DNA from: Evernia prunastri
Taxonomy: Eukaryota; Ascomycota; Lecanoromycetes; Lecanorales; Parmeliaceae
Assembly: GCA_003184365.1 (NCBI GenBank)
Contig: NKYR01000045.1
Location: forward strand, 54,327-118,326
DNA: 64,000 bases
Direction: 5' to 3'
Made by a program: the position numbers and the translations under genes. The notes under the pieces are model-generated. The model was given only the letters and a program-made list of their open reading frames with translations. It had not been told where the DNA came from and searched no databases. Of this stretch, positions 54,304 through 64,000 are shown piece after piece. Position 1 is the first letter of the stretch. The number at the start of each line of letters is the position of its first letter.

Positions 54304-57300
54304 ATGGTGGGCTCACAGAGTTCTTCATATTCATTAGCCAAAAAGCAACAATCGATCTCGAGCTTCTTTACTAAGAATGCCGCGGCCAAACCACCACCTG
54401 CTTTGACTCCCAAGGCCTCCAACGCTTCCAATGGCACCTTACTCAACGACAAGGAGGACAGCTTTTTCATTGGCTCCGATGAAGATGGTGACACACCTTC
54501 AGCTGGAAGAGCCAGCTCGTCGGCATTTAAGCACGTCTACGATGTGGAGGACGGCCCAGACTCGACTGGAATGACAGCTCGCAAAAGACTACGCTTATCA
54601 GAACAACACAAAGACAGTCCGGGTACGACTTCTGACAGCCATCTCATCTCCACAACCGCCAACGAAATCAGAAAGCCTAAATCACCCCAGCACACGTCCA
54701 AGTACGCCTTCTCCAGTTCACCAATCCAAGACGAGGAAAACCCGGAAGACGATGAGGAGACCAAACGTTGCAAGGAGAGGCTCCACGAGAAATTCGTGAA
54801 GAAGCTTGGTCGACCGGAGAGTATCGCTGAAATCAAGAGGCGCAATTGGATGATTAGCGAAGAGACCGTGGATGATCAGGATGATGGCGCGGATGACGAA
54901 GACGCTGAAGAAGACACAACGCCCAAACCTGCATCTAAGGGGAAGAGAGGAGCTTCTACCAAGAAAGGTGCAAGCAAGCTTACACCAATGGAAAAGCAAT
55001 TCTTGGACATTAAGCGGAAGCATCTGGACACCCTCATGATTATGGAAGTTGGCTACAAGTTCAAGTTCTTGGGAGAAGACGCACGAGTTGCTGCCAAGGA
55101 TTTAAGCATCGTTTGCATACCAGGAAAATTTAGATTCGACGAGCACCCTTCTGAGGCTCATCTGGATCGTTTTGCTTCGGCTAGCATACCGACTCACCGT
55201 CTACATGTACACGTCAAGCGGCTAGTGGGTGCAGGGCATAAAGTAGGCGTGATTCGGCAATTGGAGACAGCAGCATTGAAGGCAGCTGGGGACAATCGCA
55301 ACACTCCCTTCGTTCGAAAACTTACCAATCTTTACACCAAAGGCACATATATCGACGACGTTGAAGGGCTGGAAGCACCAGTAGGAGCACCCTCCGGAGG
55401 TGCGCCTGCTACTGGCTACCTTGTGTGTATCACAGAAAGCAACGCCAAGGGCTGGGGGACGGACGAGAAGGTCCACATCGGACTGGTTGCTGTACAGCCT
55501 GCGACTGGCGATGTCATCCATGACGACTTCGAAGATGGCTTTATGAGAAGCGAAATTGAGACTCGTTTACTTCATATTGCGCCTTGTGAGATCTTGATTG
55601 TCGGCGACCTTTCCAAAGCAACCGACAAATTCGTACAACACCTTTCCGGAAGTAAGGCCAATGTCTTCGGAGACAAGGTTCGAATGGAGAGAGTCGAAAA
55701 GCCGAAAACCATGGCGGCGCAAGCTTACAGTCACGTTTCGAACTTTTACGCCGACAAGATGAAGGCCTCATCCGCGGAAGAAGACGAGAAAGCAAGCAAG
55801 ATCTTGGACAATGTGCTGAAACTCGCTGAAGGTGTAACGATCTGTCTCTCAGCGATGATCACACATCTAACGGACTATGGCCTTGAACACGTCTTTGATC
55901 TCACAAAGTACTTCCAGTCATTCAGTGCTCGATCGCATATGTTGCTCAATGGGACCAGCTTGACTAGCCTAGAGATCTACCAGAACCAGACAGATCACAC
56001 TGAGAAGGGTAGTCTGTTCTGGACCTTGGACAGAACCAAGACCCGCTTCGGTCAGAGGCTGTTGCGCAAATGGATAGGCCGACCACTGCTTAGGAAAGCT
56101 GAGCTGGAGGAACGCATCGCCGCAGTTGAGGAGCTTAACGATAACCAGCCGACAGTGAGAGTGGATAAGGTCAAACACCTTCTTTCTCAGATCAAAAGTG
56201 ACCTGGAGAAGAGCTTGATACGCATATACTATGGCAAAGTCGGTACTTTTGTTTCCAGTATCCCAGTCAGTTGCTGATATTGTGCAGTGTACTCGCCCCG
56301 AGCTATTGACTGTCTTGCAGACTATGCAACGTATCGCCACCGAATTCGTTGCAGTGACAAGGCCTTCGGATGCTGGCTTCAAGTCAGCAATAATCAACAA
56401 TGCTATTGCCGCCCTCCCAACTATTGCGGAGGATATAGTCTCGTATTTGGACCGAATCAACCCAGAAGCTGCCAAGGCAGACGACAAGTATGCTTTCTTT
56501 CGAGAAGAGGTGGAAAGCGAAGATATAATGGACCACAAGCTGGGCATAGCAAGCGTTGAGCAGGAGCTTGATGCTCATCGAACCGTCGCCGCCGCAAAAG
56601 TCAAGAAGATGAAAGTGGATTATGTCACGGTTGCTGGGATTGAGTATTTGATCGAGGTTGATAACACGCTATTGAAAAACGTCCCAGCTTCATGGGCAAA
56701 GATCAGCGGTACAAAGAAAGTTTCACGATTCCACACACCCGAAGTTGTGCGTCTCATTCGTGAAAGGGATCAGCATAAAGAAGCGCTGGCTGCCGCATGC
56801 GATATTGCATTCACCGGACTATTGGCAGATATCTCATCTAAATACCAGTCATTTCGAGATTGCGTTCAGGCTCTTGCCACGCTTGATTGTTTACTGTCCC
56901 TTGCAGCCATCGCCAGTCAACCAGGCTACGTCAAGCCGGATTACACAGACGAAACGTGCATATCTGTTGAGCAGGGCAGACATCCAATGGTTGAACAGCT
57001 TCTCCTTGATGCCTACGTCCCCAACGACACCGATCTCGCTTCGGATCGTACGAGGGCTTTGCTCATCACTGGTCCAAACATGGGAGGCAAGTCAAGTTAT
57101 GTCCGCCAAGTCGCTCTTATCGCCATTATGGGCCAGATTGGATCGTATGTACCAGCCGAGTCTGCTAGGCTTGGGATGCTTGATGCTGTCTTCACACGCA
57201 TGGGCGCCTTTGATAACATGATGGCGGGGGAGTCTACGTTCATGGTAGAGCTATCTGAAACGTCTGACATCCTGAAGCAAGCGACTTCGAGGTCGTTGAT

Positions 57301-57804
57301 CATACTGGATGAACTCGGTCGTGGAACCTCGACACATGATGGTGTCGCCATTGCCCAAGCTGTACTGGATCATGTCGTCCGAGAAAAGAAGAGTCTGACG
57401 TTGTTCATCACCCACTACCAGAATCTCAGCGCACTCGTCAAGAGATTTGAGAATGGCGAGCTGAAGAATGTACATATGCGCTTTACCGAGAACGGCGATG
57501 CTGGTCAGGAGATAACGTTCCTCTACGAGATCGGCGAAGGGGTGGCTCATCGGTCGTATGGCTTGAACGTTGCCCGCCTAGCAAATGTCCCAGAGTCTGT
57601 CCTCGATGTTGCTGCGGTCAAGTCAAAAGAATTAGAACATTCGGCTGGTGAGAAACAGCTCGGTCATTTGTGAGTCAATGTGCAATATTTAGCGTTCCAT
57701 TTTGCTAAACCTCAGCGCACAGGTCCCGGTCTCTTCATTCGATGCTGTCGAACCACAACGAGGCACAATTAGATCTGCTGGTCACTGGGATTGAGCAGCT
57801 GTAG
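54304..57804 (+). CDS. DNA mismatch repair protein Msh3
   Basis: Three exons, 54304-56238, 56288-57669 and 57723-57804, give 1132 aa. Msh3 pairs with Msh2 as MutS-beta and recognises insertion/deletion loops. A PCNA-binding PIP box (QQSISSFF) lies at residues 15-22, in a disordered acidic N-terminus. The MutS domain I begins at [20 protein letters not shown]. The ATPase has Walker [11 protein letters not shown] (about 907), [10 protein letters not shown], Walker [17 protein letters not shown] (about 981) and the family His (FITHYQ). Intron 1 (GTCGGT, CTGAT, GTGCAG) joins YYGK to CTRPELL. Intron 2 (GTGAGT, CTAAAC, CACAG) adds a last exon ending LLVTGIEQL; without it the protein stops early at GEKQLGHL. 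Confidence 0.95.
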
Positions 57805-58924
57805 TCTGTTCGGTAAGGCGAGCCCTGTTTCTCCTCGATCTCCCTGTTTCCATGATGAAAAATATGTCAGAAATAACCATTGAGTGTTTGCAAATGCAAC
57901 CCGATGATGCCATTTACAATTAGACTCTGACAACTCGCCTCCCATCTTGTCTTCATCAGCCCCCCAATCACGATATCTTGAAGCTGACGCATTCGCACAT
58001 GCATCAGGCATTTGGTACGCATAGCTAGCAGTGACTTGGCCCATTTTACGTCAGTCTCGATATTGCATCGCCAGAAACCGAACCCAGAGCATGCATCCAC
58101 ACGGTACGTTGTCACTTCTTTTCTTTCTTTGCTCCTCTATTCTTGTCTATGATTAACAAAATTGTTGTTGAAATCTGAGGCTGTGTGTATGCAGCCGGTC
58201 CCCTGGAGACTCCAACACCCACAAAATATGAGACTTGCCTTTCACCATATCTTATCCCCTGGCTTTGCAAGACCATCCTGCAGTAACTAATGATTGGCGG
58301 CAGTGGTACCTCTCCCACGCTTTCCAGCCCTTTGACAGTATCATACATTAGATTTCAGCGGATGGAGAAGGGGAATCATCCGTTTACAGATCCGGGCTGA
58401 ACCATCGCTGCGCTTTGCAGCTCGTTAATGTATTTAATTCAGCGATAGCCGGAATCTTCTTCCCACCAATGCATTTCAAGAGGTTCAAAGCGAAGTTATT
58501 TGTATGGTAATGATGATAATCAAGAATGATGCTTACACCGTTTCCGGGTCCCTAGCTAATCATGAGACCATCTGGTGCATGTTTATTTAAAAATTCCGTT
58601 AACTGCTTCCTTTTTCAAAACGCTTTTTGCATGCCTCCCTTTCCGCTCAACTCTATACCACTCTCAACTCAGTTCTTTGATTCACAGATGTGCTATAGAC
58701 CCAGAATTCGATCAAGAAGGCGTTGCCTTTTCAACAGTTGTCTTTCAGGAGTGCTTTTCGAGTACCTGCCTCGATGAGCTTTTCTAAGCCCGTCCCCCTG
58801 ATTGCAAAGAACACGTCGACGACCAGAGCGCCACACAATCCCCTTCTCAACAAAATTGCGCAGCTCAACTTCAATTCGTTGCTCCCATGAATCGGGACAG
58901 CAAAGAAATACTGTACTCTGATCG

Positions 58925-58968
58925 TTAATAATAATAAGAATAGTAATAATAATAATAACAACAACAAC
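58925..58968 (+). repeat. AAT/AAC trinucleotide microsatellite
   Basis: TAATAATAAT units passing into AACAACAAC, just before the poly-C run. Confidence 0.9.
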
Positions 58969-58997
58969 CCTAATAATCCCTACGCAGCTCTCTACCA

Positions 58998-59026
<29 letters not shown>
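58998..59026 (+). repeat. 29-base poly-C run
   Basis: Uninterrupted C from 58998 to 59026, followed by further C-rich DNA. The exact length is suspect, since homopolymers of this size are poorly sequenced. Confidence 0.9.
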
Positions 59027-59028
<2 letters not shown>

Positions 59029-59083
59029 TCCCGCCCCCGCCTCTTTCTCTACAAGTCCATCAACCCCCCCAACCACCCACCCT

Positions 59084-62077
59084 CTACCCCGACAGAACCT
59101 CAACGTCCAACCTCGTCAACTCCAACACATCGACCCCCAACCCCTCATCCTCAATGTCCGCTCCCCTCTGCGCCAAATAATCAGGCACCCAGTCCGCATC
59201 GTCTTCTTCGCTCCATCGGCCCCACAGCGGCGGCGCATGGATGGCGAACGCACCGCCGGCCTGCGCCAGCTCGTCGTCACCCGAGCTGTATCCTTCGTCT
59301 TCCTCGGCGTCAGCATCGGGCATGTGGATATCGCCGTCTTGGTCGGTGACACGGTTTCTGTGATCGACAACGCGATCGTGGGGAGCAGGGAGGAAATCGT
59401 AGATGGTTGGTTGTGAGGAAGGCGAAAGGCGTGTGGCGCTGGTGTAGATCGGGCGGAAGGGTGCGGCACCATCGAAGTGCACGGCTGGTTCGGAGGTGTT
59501 GGACATAAAGGTGTCACCATCTGCGTCTTCCGAGGCTGTGACTGTACCGTCTCTAAGTACGACCCTTTTCGCCACAAACTGTTGCCGTCCGGCGATTTGC
59601 CAAACATATGCCATGCCATTCACGGCGAAAGCCCAGATAGTGAGGTTTCCACCGGATGTATCGACAGCAATGTCAACGAGCCCGTGCACGCTGCCTATAT
59701 GGACGCCATCAATCCCGAGAAGCTCTTCAATTGGATAAGAATCTGCCCCATATTGCCTTTCAGCTGTTTCGTCTTGATGACCGAAGAAAACATCAGGGGG
59801 TACAACAAATAGCCAAATAGCTTCTCCATACCCAGCCACAACCCTGACACCCCACCGCAACTCGCCACCAGCTACATAGACCCGGGGTATAACAGGCTCT
59901 CCCTGTTCGCTTGGTCCCCTGAAGACAAATCTCCTGATGAGCTTCGTAGCTCCGACTCCAGGCGGTGCATCCGAGCCTAAACAGATGTTTCCTTCCACGA
60001 GATCCGTAAAGAGAACATTCCATCCATCACTAATGGGAACAGCACGATAGTGATCGCACCATCCGGCGTTTCTCCTCGCATTGGCCCAAGCACTAGGGTC
60101 AGACAAACCCTCATCCCAAGTCATAGTGGCACTGGTACTAGCACCGGGAAAGAACCGCCCGCCGAGTGCTTCATTTTCCTTGGGATGAGAAGCACTGCTG
60201 ATCAGCCTTAACTTTTTTGCTGAATCCACGCCTGGTCTGGGCGGAAGAAAATACAAGAAGTCGCTCGGCGCAGTGAGTGGGAACCAGCGGTTGAGATCCT
60301 GCCCTGTCAGAGCATCGATCCAGTGAAGCTCGATACCTGACGAACAACCGAAAGCAACGCAGCGGCGCTGGGGGCAGATTGCTACGCTTCTCGGCGGATC
60401 TTCCGCGGAGCAGAGGTTGCGATAAATGGAGCGGATACCGTTTTCGAGAGGTATATAGCCCGCATTGGAGGACTCAGAGGGTTCCGGCTCAGGCGAAACG
60501 TGAGGGTCGTCCATTCTCCAAGATGTGCGGATGTCTCTGGCGCCGCGAAATTCCGAAAGGCTTGCCTCTGCAATGGCTCGCGCCAAAGCACGGTCGTCGG
60601 GGCTTGCTCGAAAGGTAGCGTAGCCGTGGGTCGAAGTAGCTTCGGTAACTCCAGGCTCACCAGAGGAAACAGGATTGTAACTGGAGGACCTGCCGTCACG
60701 CGTGGCAGTCGATAACGCCTGCGGAAAGGACCGCCTCCATGATGACGACGGGGTCTTCTCATGTAGGTCGCAGACTAGGCCGATTCGACCTTCCAGGAGA
60801 GCTGCAACGGCAAAGCGCTGGGAGGACGTGTCCATGCTCACAGCCAGGACGCGGTGGGGACAAATGACAGTGGTCACAGGCGAAAGATAGCCGCCAGGAA
60901 GGTGTGAGTTGGAGGCATCATCTCTCAGAGAGTAGACATAGATTAAGCATCCTTCAGTAACGAGGAGAAATTTGCAACAGACGCTGACTGTGAAATGGAC
61001 CGCCGACCCTTGCTGGGGATTTCCAGTACGAGAAGCATTGTAACCCGTGCCCAATTCAGAAAAGTCAGTCTCGGACGTGAGGGTAACACCAGTGGGGTTG
61101 GATTGTCTGCCCGGAGATGACGATAGGTTTTTCGAAAGCCCGTTGCCGGTCCAGTCTGGCCGTAGAGAGCACTCGGTGGCCAACCGCTTGCTTAACAGCC
61201 ATTCCTGGTTGATACCATCGGCAGGGCTAGACCTGTCCAACTCTTCGTGCAGATCCATGTCAGCCTTTGCGGCTCTCCACCATCCACCCTCCTTGAGCAA
61301 CCTTGTTAGCAGCCTGACTTCCAGACTCCCGATCATCCACGCTCTACACGTATGCCTGGCGGCGTTCAGATCAACAGAAGAGAGGTAGCCATAGACCTTT
61401 TCAAGGATTTCGGCCGGAAGCTTGCGAACAGGCGGCATGAAGACAGGACGAGCGAGATTAATACCAGCTGACCAGCAGCGGCATGAAAGACGAACAGCCA
61501 GGTAGTCTTCGAAGTTGATGTAGTCCAAAAGTCGCTGAAAGAACGCTACTGGGAGCTCGGGCCCCCTGATCCGCATGCCATGAAGACCAAGTACAGCAAA
61601 GGTATCGCGATGACCTCCGAAGTTGGTCAAGTCAATTGAGCTGTTGGAAGTTGCAGCCCTGTGAAGCTCTTCGGACAAAGAGAAACGGAACCTCTCAAAC
61701 GGTAAAGGCTCCATATAAGAGCTATAGAGGTCCTCGGGTTCGTCAGAGAGATCTCGGCTCAGCAAGCGTTGACGCAGTGCAGCACTGTCGAGATCACTGA
61801 GATTCGGACCTGCCTGAAATCTAGTCATGGCTTGGGGCTCAAGACGTTCATGCGCAGGGACTCGAACAAGCGTGCGGCCTCTGACGGGGCTTCCCTCTTC
61901 ACTTGATGGTGTGGCTGGTTCTGATTGCTTGGGTGAAACCGGCAATGAAAAGCTGCTGCGAATGGAATCGGAGGGCGTCGAACGAGGCGAGGCTTTAGCT
62001 CTGAGAGGTGCATTGACGTCCTCTGAGCCAGCAAGAGCTCCAGGCTCCCTCGCAGAGTCCCGCTCCAAGGGGCCCAT
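59084..62077 (-). CDS. F-box protein with two F-box-like motifs and a propeller-like C-terminal half
   Basis: A single exon of 997 aa from the ATG at 62077. Residues 1-165 are disordered. Two adjacent F-box-like segments follow: LPVAFFQRLLDYINFEDYLA (about 172) and LPAEILEKVYGYLSSVDLNA (about 220), each followed by a Cys-Arg-x-W motif (SCRCW, TCRAW). The second half has repeated beta-strand blocks such as VCCKFLLVTEGCLIYVYSL and SVAICPQRRCVAFGCSSGIE, compatible with a WD-like propeller. Then come a conserved-looking RRFVFRGPSEQGEPV region and an acidic tail. Probably an SCF adaptor of unknown target. The same frame stays open for about 250 nt upstream of this ATG without another Met, so a 5' exon may be missing. 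Confidence 0.8.
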   Translation of the reverse strand: MGPLERDSAREPGALAGSEDVNAPLRAKASPRSTPSDSIRSSFSLPVSPKQSEPATPSSEEGSPVRGRTLVRVPAHERLEPQAMTRFQAGPNLSDLDSAALRQRLLSRDLSDEPEDLYSSYMEPLPFERFRFSLSEELHRAATSNSSIDLTNFGGHRDTFAVLGLHGMRIRGPELPVAFFQRLLDYINFEDYLAVRLSCRCWSAGINLARPVFMPPVRKLPAEILEKVYGYLSSVDLNAARHTCRAWMIGSLEVRLLTRLLKEGGWWRAAKADMDLHEELDRSSPADGINQEWLLSKRLATECSLRPDWTGNGLSKNLSSSPGRQSNPTGVTLTSETDFSELGTGYNASRTGNPQQGSAVHFTVSVCCKFLLVTEGCLIYVYSLRDDASNSHLPGGYLSPVTTVICPHRVLAVSMDTSSQRFAVAALLEGRIGLVCDLHEKTPSSSWRRSFPQALSTATRDGRSSSYNPVSSGEPGVTEATSTHGYATFRASPDDRALARAIAEASLSEFRGARDIRTSWRMDDPHVSPEPEPSESSNAGYIPLENGIRSIYRNLCSAEDPPRSVAICPQRRCVAFGCSSGIELHWIDALTGQDLNRWFPLTAPSDFLYFLPPRPGVDSAKKLRLISSASHPKENEALGGRFFPGASTSATMTWDEGLSDPSAWANARRNAGWCDHYRAVPISDGWNVLFTDLVEGNICLGSDAPPGVGATKLIRRFVFRGPSEQGEPVIPRVYVAGGELRWGVRVVAGYGEAIWLFVVPPDVFFGHQDETAERQYGADSYPIEELLGIDGVHIGSVHGLVDIAVDTSGGNLTIWAFAVNGMAYVWQIAGRQQFVAKRVVLRDGTVTASEDADGDTFMSNTSEPAVHFDGAAPFRPIYTSATRLSPSSQPTIYDFLPAPHDRVVDHRNRVTDQDGDIHMPDADAEEDEGYSSGDDELAQAGGAFAIHAPPLWGRWSEEDDADWVPDYLAQRGADIEDEGLGVDVLELTRLDVEVLSG

Positions 62078-62588
62078 TCCGGAGCGAGTTGGACGGTCTC
62101 CAACGACTCTGGTAACTTCGGGTGCTGTGGAGGGTCCGATGTAAACGATATGAAGAGAACCGTTCTCGAAAATAGTGACCAGTGGGGCCGCTGAGGTGGG
62201 GTCTAAGGACTCTGGCTGTTCAGGGCCAAGGCCCGCGACCCCGCGGGAGACGAGGATCTGCGAAGACGTGGTAAAAGCTGTTGCACGTCTAGACGACTGT
62301 GCTGATAAAAGAATGTGGGTAGTGTACGCCTAGGATAAGTTGTTTGAGAGTGGGTGTAGGCCTCTAGACAAATTAGCACACAAGACGCAAGCGCCGCTTT
62401 TCCGGGCGAAGAAGAAAGAACGACCGCGTGAAATTTGCCCTCATAAGATCAACATGGCCCATTCCGACGGGTATAATGCTATGCTAGAACCAAACAGAAT
62501 TCATAAGGTAGCTCAGAACGCCATACAGTACAACACACTCGCTATGCACACCATAATTCATGAAGTCAACAAGAGCCGTCCCAAATAA
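62078..62588. other. intergenic or unmodelled 5' exon region
   Basis: The frame of the downstream F-box gene is open from about 62326 with protein-like sequence (APLVTIFENGSLHIVYIGP). A possible acceptor (TTATCCTAG) lies just upstream of the open part. The remainder is the 5' side of the F-box gene and the 3' flank of the next minus-strand gene. Confidence 0.45.
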
Positions 62589-64000
62589 TCACACATCTTC
62601 TTCGCCACTACGATCACCATGATGAGCCGAACCATTCGCACGCTTCCTTGCAAGCCAGAGCTCCTCCAAAGGAGTAACCAAGCTAGGATTGATGTAGCGC
62701 AGGCCCGTCTCTTGGTCCTCATCGACATCCCGACCCCTTGAGGTCTCACTCTCGTATCTTGACTCGCCCTGGGCCAACGCTCCGAAAGGCGGGTCATGGG
62801 TGAGACTGCGGATGGCTATGAATTTCATAAGTGGGTCGTAAGTGCGCTGGTAGAAGACGATAAACCAAATCGTGAAGGCGATTAGAGGCACGATCAAGAT
62901 CGCGCGGTATACTGCCAAACTCAGACTCAAGATACCGGTCATGGCAAGCTGAAAGACGACAAGGCCGAGTACGATGCGGTTACAGATGATAGACCATGCT
63001 CGACCGGTCGAATGCTGACGGTGATCCATCGCGTAGAGAAGTTGGTATTTGTAGATGAAAGTTCCGATGATGAAATAAAGCAGGCCGAAAAATAGAACAA
63101 ACCAAGAGCCTGGCAAAACACTGTACACGATGCAAATGATGAAAATGAGCATGGTCTGAGGTAGGTAGAAGCCATAGCTAAAGATAGGTGGCTGGACCAG
63201 CTCTGCGTAATCTGTATTCTTGATCAGCATCCGCTAGAAAGCTAGCTATATATTTAGCCAGAGACACATACCTCGAGGGGTCTTAGCACCGATCACGGAG
63301 ATTGGATACAAGGCGACACTTCCAAATTCGAGCAGTCGAAAGGGAAATAATCCAAGGCCTTGAAGAATGATCAAGTTGATGTAGAATAGGACGAGACTTT
63401 TCAATGATCTGGCTAGGATGTATGCGATGCTCGTGGTGTCTTTGAAAGAGTCACCAATGCGGCTAAAGTAATCTTGAGCGTTCGAGGCCGTCCCAAAGAT
63501 AGTGAAGACGACGAAGAGGTTGAAGAAGGTGAAGAAGAAGTTCTTGGATATCAGCGACATTTCGACATCACCTTGCGATATCATGCCTTGTAGCGTCGAC
63601 AGCCCTGGGTTCCGTTAGTTTCGGTCTGATGCCCAGAGTGATGGAGTACATACAATAGTATAGATAGGGTACAGCCACACTTAGCAACGATATGAGCAGT
63701 GTAGGAAGACCTTGTTGGACTAAAGATCTACTAATGTCGTGGCTGGAGAGAGCATCAGCGAGCTGAGGCCAGACTTTGCCAATATTTTCAAGGCTCAGCA
63801 GTCCGGCAAGAGGGACTAAAAGCAAAGACCAGAAGACTGTGAGGATAGCAATCACCAAGGTGATAGACCATGCCCTAAGCATTCTACTGGACCTAGAAAG
63901 ATATGTATTTTGCCATACCACGTCCGACGGTGCCGGGGCAACATTAGCAAGCAATTTCATGGGCTCGGGATCCATTCTAGCTTGTAAAGCCATTTGCTGC
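62589..64000 (-). CDS. CSC1/OSCA/TMEM63-type cation channel, 5' end outside window
   Basis: Three exons visible: 63654 to beyond 64000, 63272-63604 and 62589-63211, coding the C-terminal two thirds of the membrane core (about 434 aa seen). Introns 63605-63653 (GTATGT, CTAAC, CCCAG) and 63212-63271 (GTATGT, GCTGAT, TACAG) restore the conserved joins YLYYWLSTLQGMISQGDVE and KTPRDYAELVQPP. APAPSDVVWQNTYL before the first TM, SLISKNFFFTFFNLFVVFTIFG, and FGFYLPQTMLIFIICIVYS-like segments are typical of the calcium-dependent/mechanosensitive channel core (DUF221, RSN1_7TM). At least eight hydrophobic segments are seen, followed by a short polar tail ending GEEDV. The frame runs open off the window edge, so the ATG at 63993 is internal. 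Confidence 0.9.

Larger units (their letters stand above)
57805..59083. other. 3'-3' intergenic, 1.3 kb
   Basis: Convergent ends of MSH3 and the double-F-box gene. It holds an AAT/AAC microsatellite at 58925-58968 and a 29-base C homopolymer at 58998-59026. ORFs across it are chance frames. Confidence 0.6.

Noticed and set aside
56231..56287. Separate gene starting at 56231 downstream of MSH3
   Set aside because: It is MSH3 exon 2 read back through the 49-nt intron; the ATPase belongs to MSH3.

Overview
This window is nuclear DNA of a filamentous ascomycete (Pezizomycotina). The evidence is short introns (about 42-73 nt) with GTRNGT-type donors, CTRAC/CTRAY branch sites close to the acceptor and C/TAG acceptors. 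The gene set is also typically fungal: a fungal STAND/NLR protein, an NpgA-type phosphopantetheinyl transferase, F-box proteins of filamentous-fungal style, and MSH3, BET2, RRS1, mS29 and a CSC1-type channel. The class cannot be fixed from the window; Dothideomycetes-like is only a guess. I found no rRNA, tRNA or CRISPR.

Layout. 1-5.4 kb is gene-poor and full of low-complexity tracts. 5.4-6.6 kb holds a membrane-anchored gamma-glutamylcyclotransferase-like gene, divergent from a HeLo-like/NACHT/ankyrin (NLR-like) gene at 7.2-10.8 kb that carries an in-frame stop. 10.8-15.7 kb holds a four-TM membrane protein whose intron contains an assembly gap, flanked on both sides by a dispersed non-coding repeat pair with attached tandem arrays. 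15.7-19.9 kb is a very large secreted Ser-rich protein. 20-24.3 kb is a decayed zone with a degraded fungal CxxC/F-box-like gene and an inverted repeat. 24.4-28.4 kb has an amidohydrolase and the phosphopantetheinyl transferase.

29.1-43.5 kb is a dense housekeeping block: a 1873-aa candidate Red1/SYCP2-type meiotic axis protein, RRS1, mS29 (divergent from RRS1, about 200 bp apart), a RhoGAP and BET2. 44-46 kb is a zinc-finger-like disordered protein. 47.3-53.9 kb is an accessory island: two paralogous F-box genes bracket a broken HMG-CoA-reductase paralog. 54.3-64 kb returns to housekeeping: MSH3, a double-F-box protein and a 5'-truncated CSC1/OSCA-type channel.

How the genes relate. There is no operon-like pathway or complete metabolite cluster. 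The themes are chromosome biology (Red1-like, MSH3), ribosome production (RRS1 for the cytosol, mS29 for mitochondria) and trafficking/polarity (BET2 prenylates Rab GTPases, the RhoGAP switches off Rho GTPases). Three accessory genes look inactivated: the NLR by an in-frame stop, the HMGR paralog and the CxxC/F-box-like gene.

Exon boundaries were deduced by eye from frame continuity plus splice and branch motifs, and have no transcript support.
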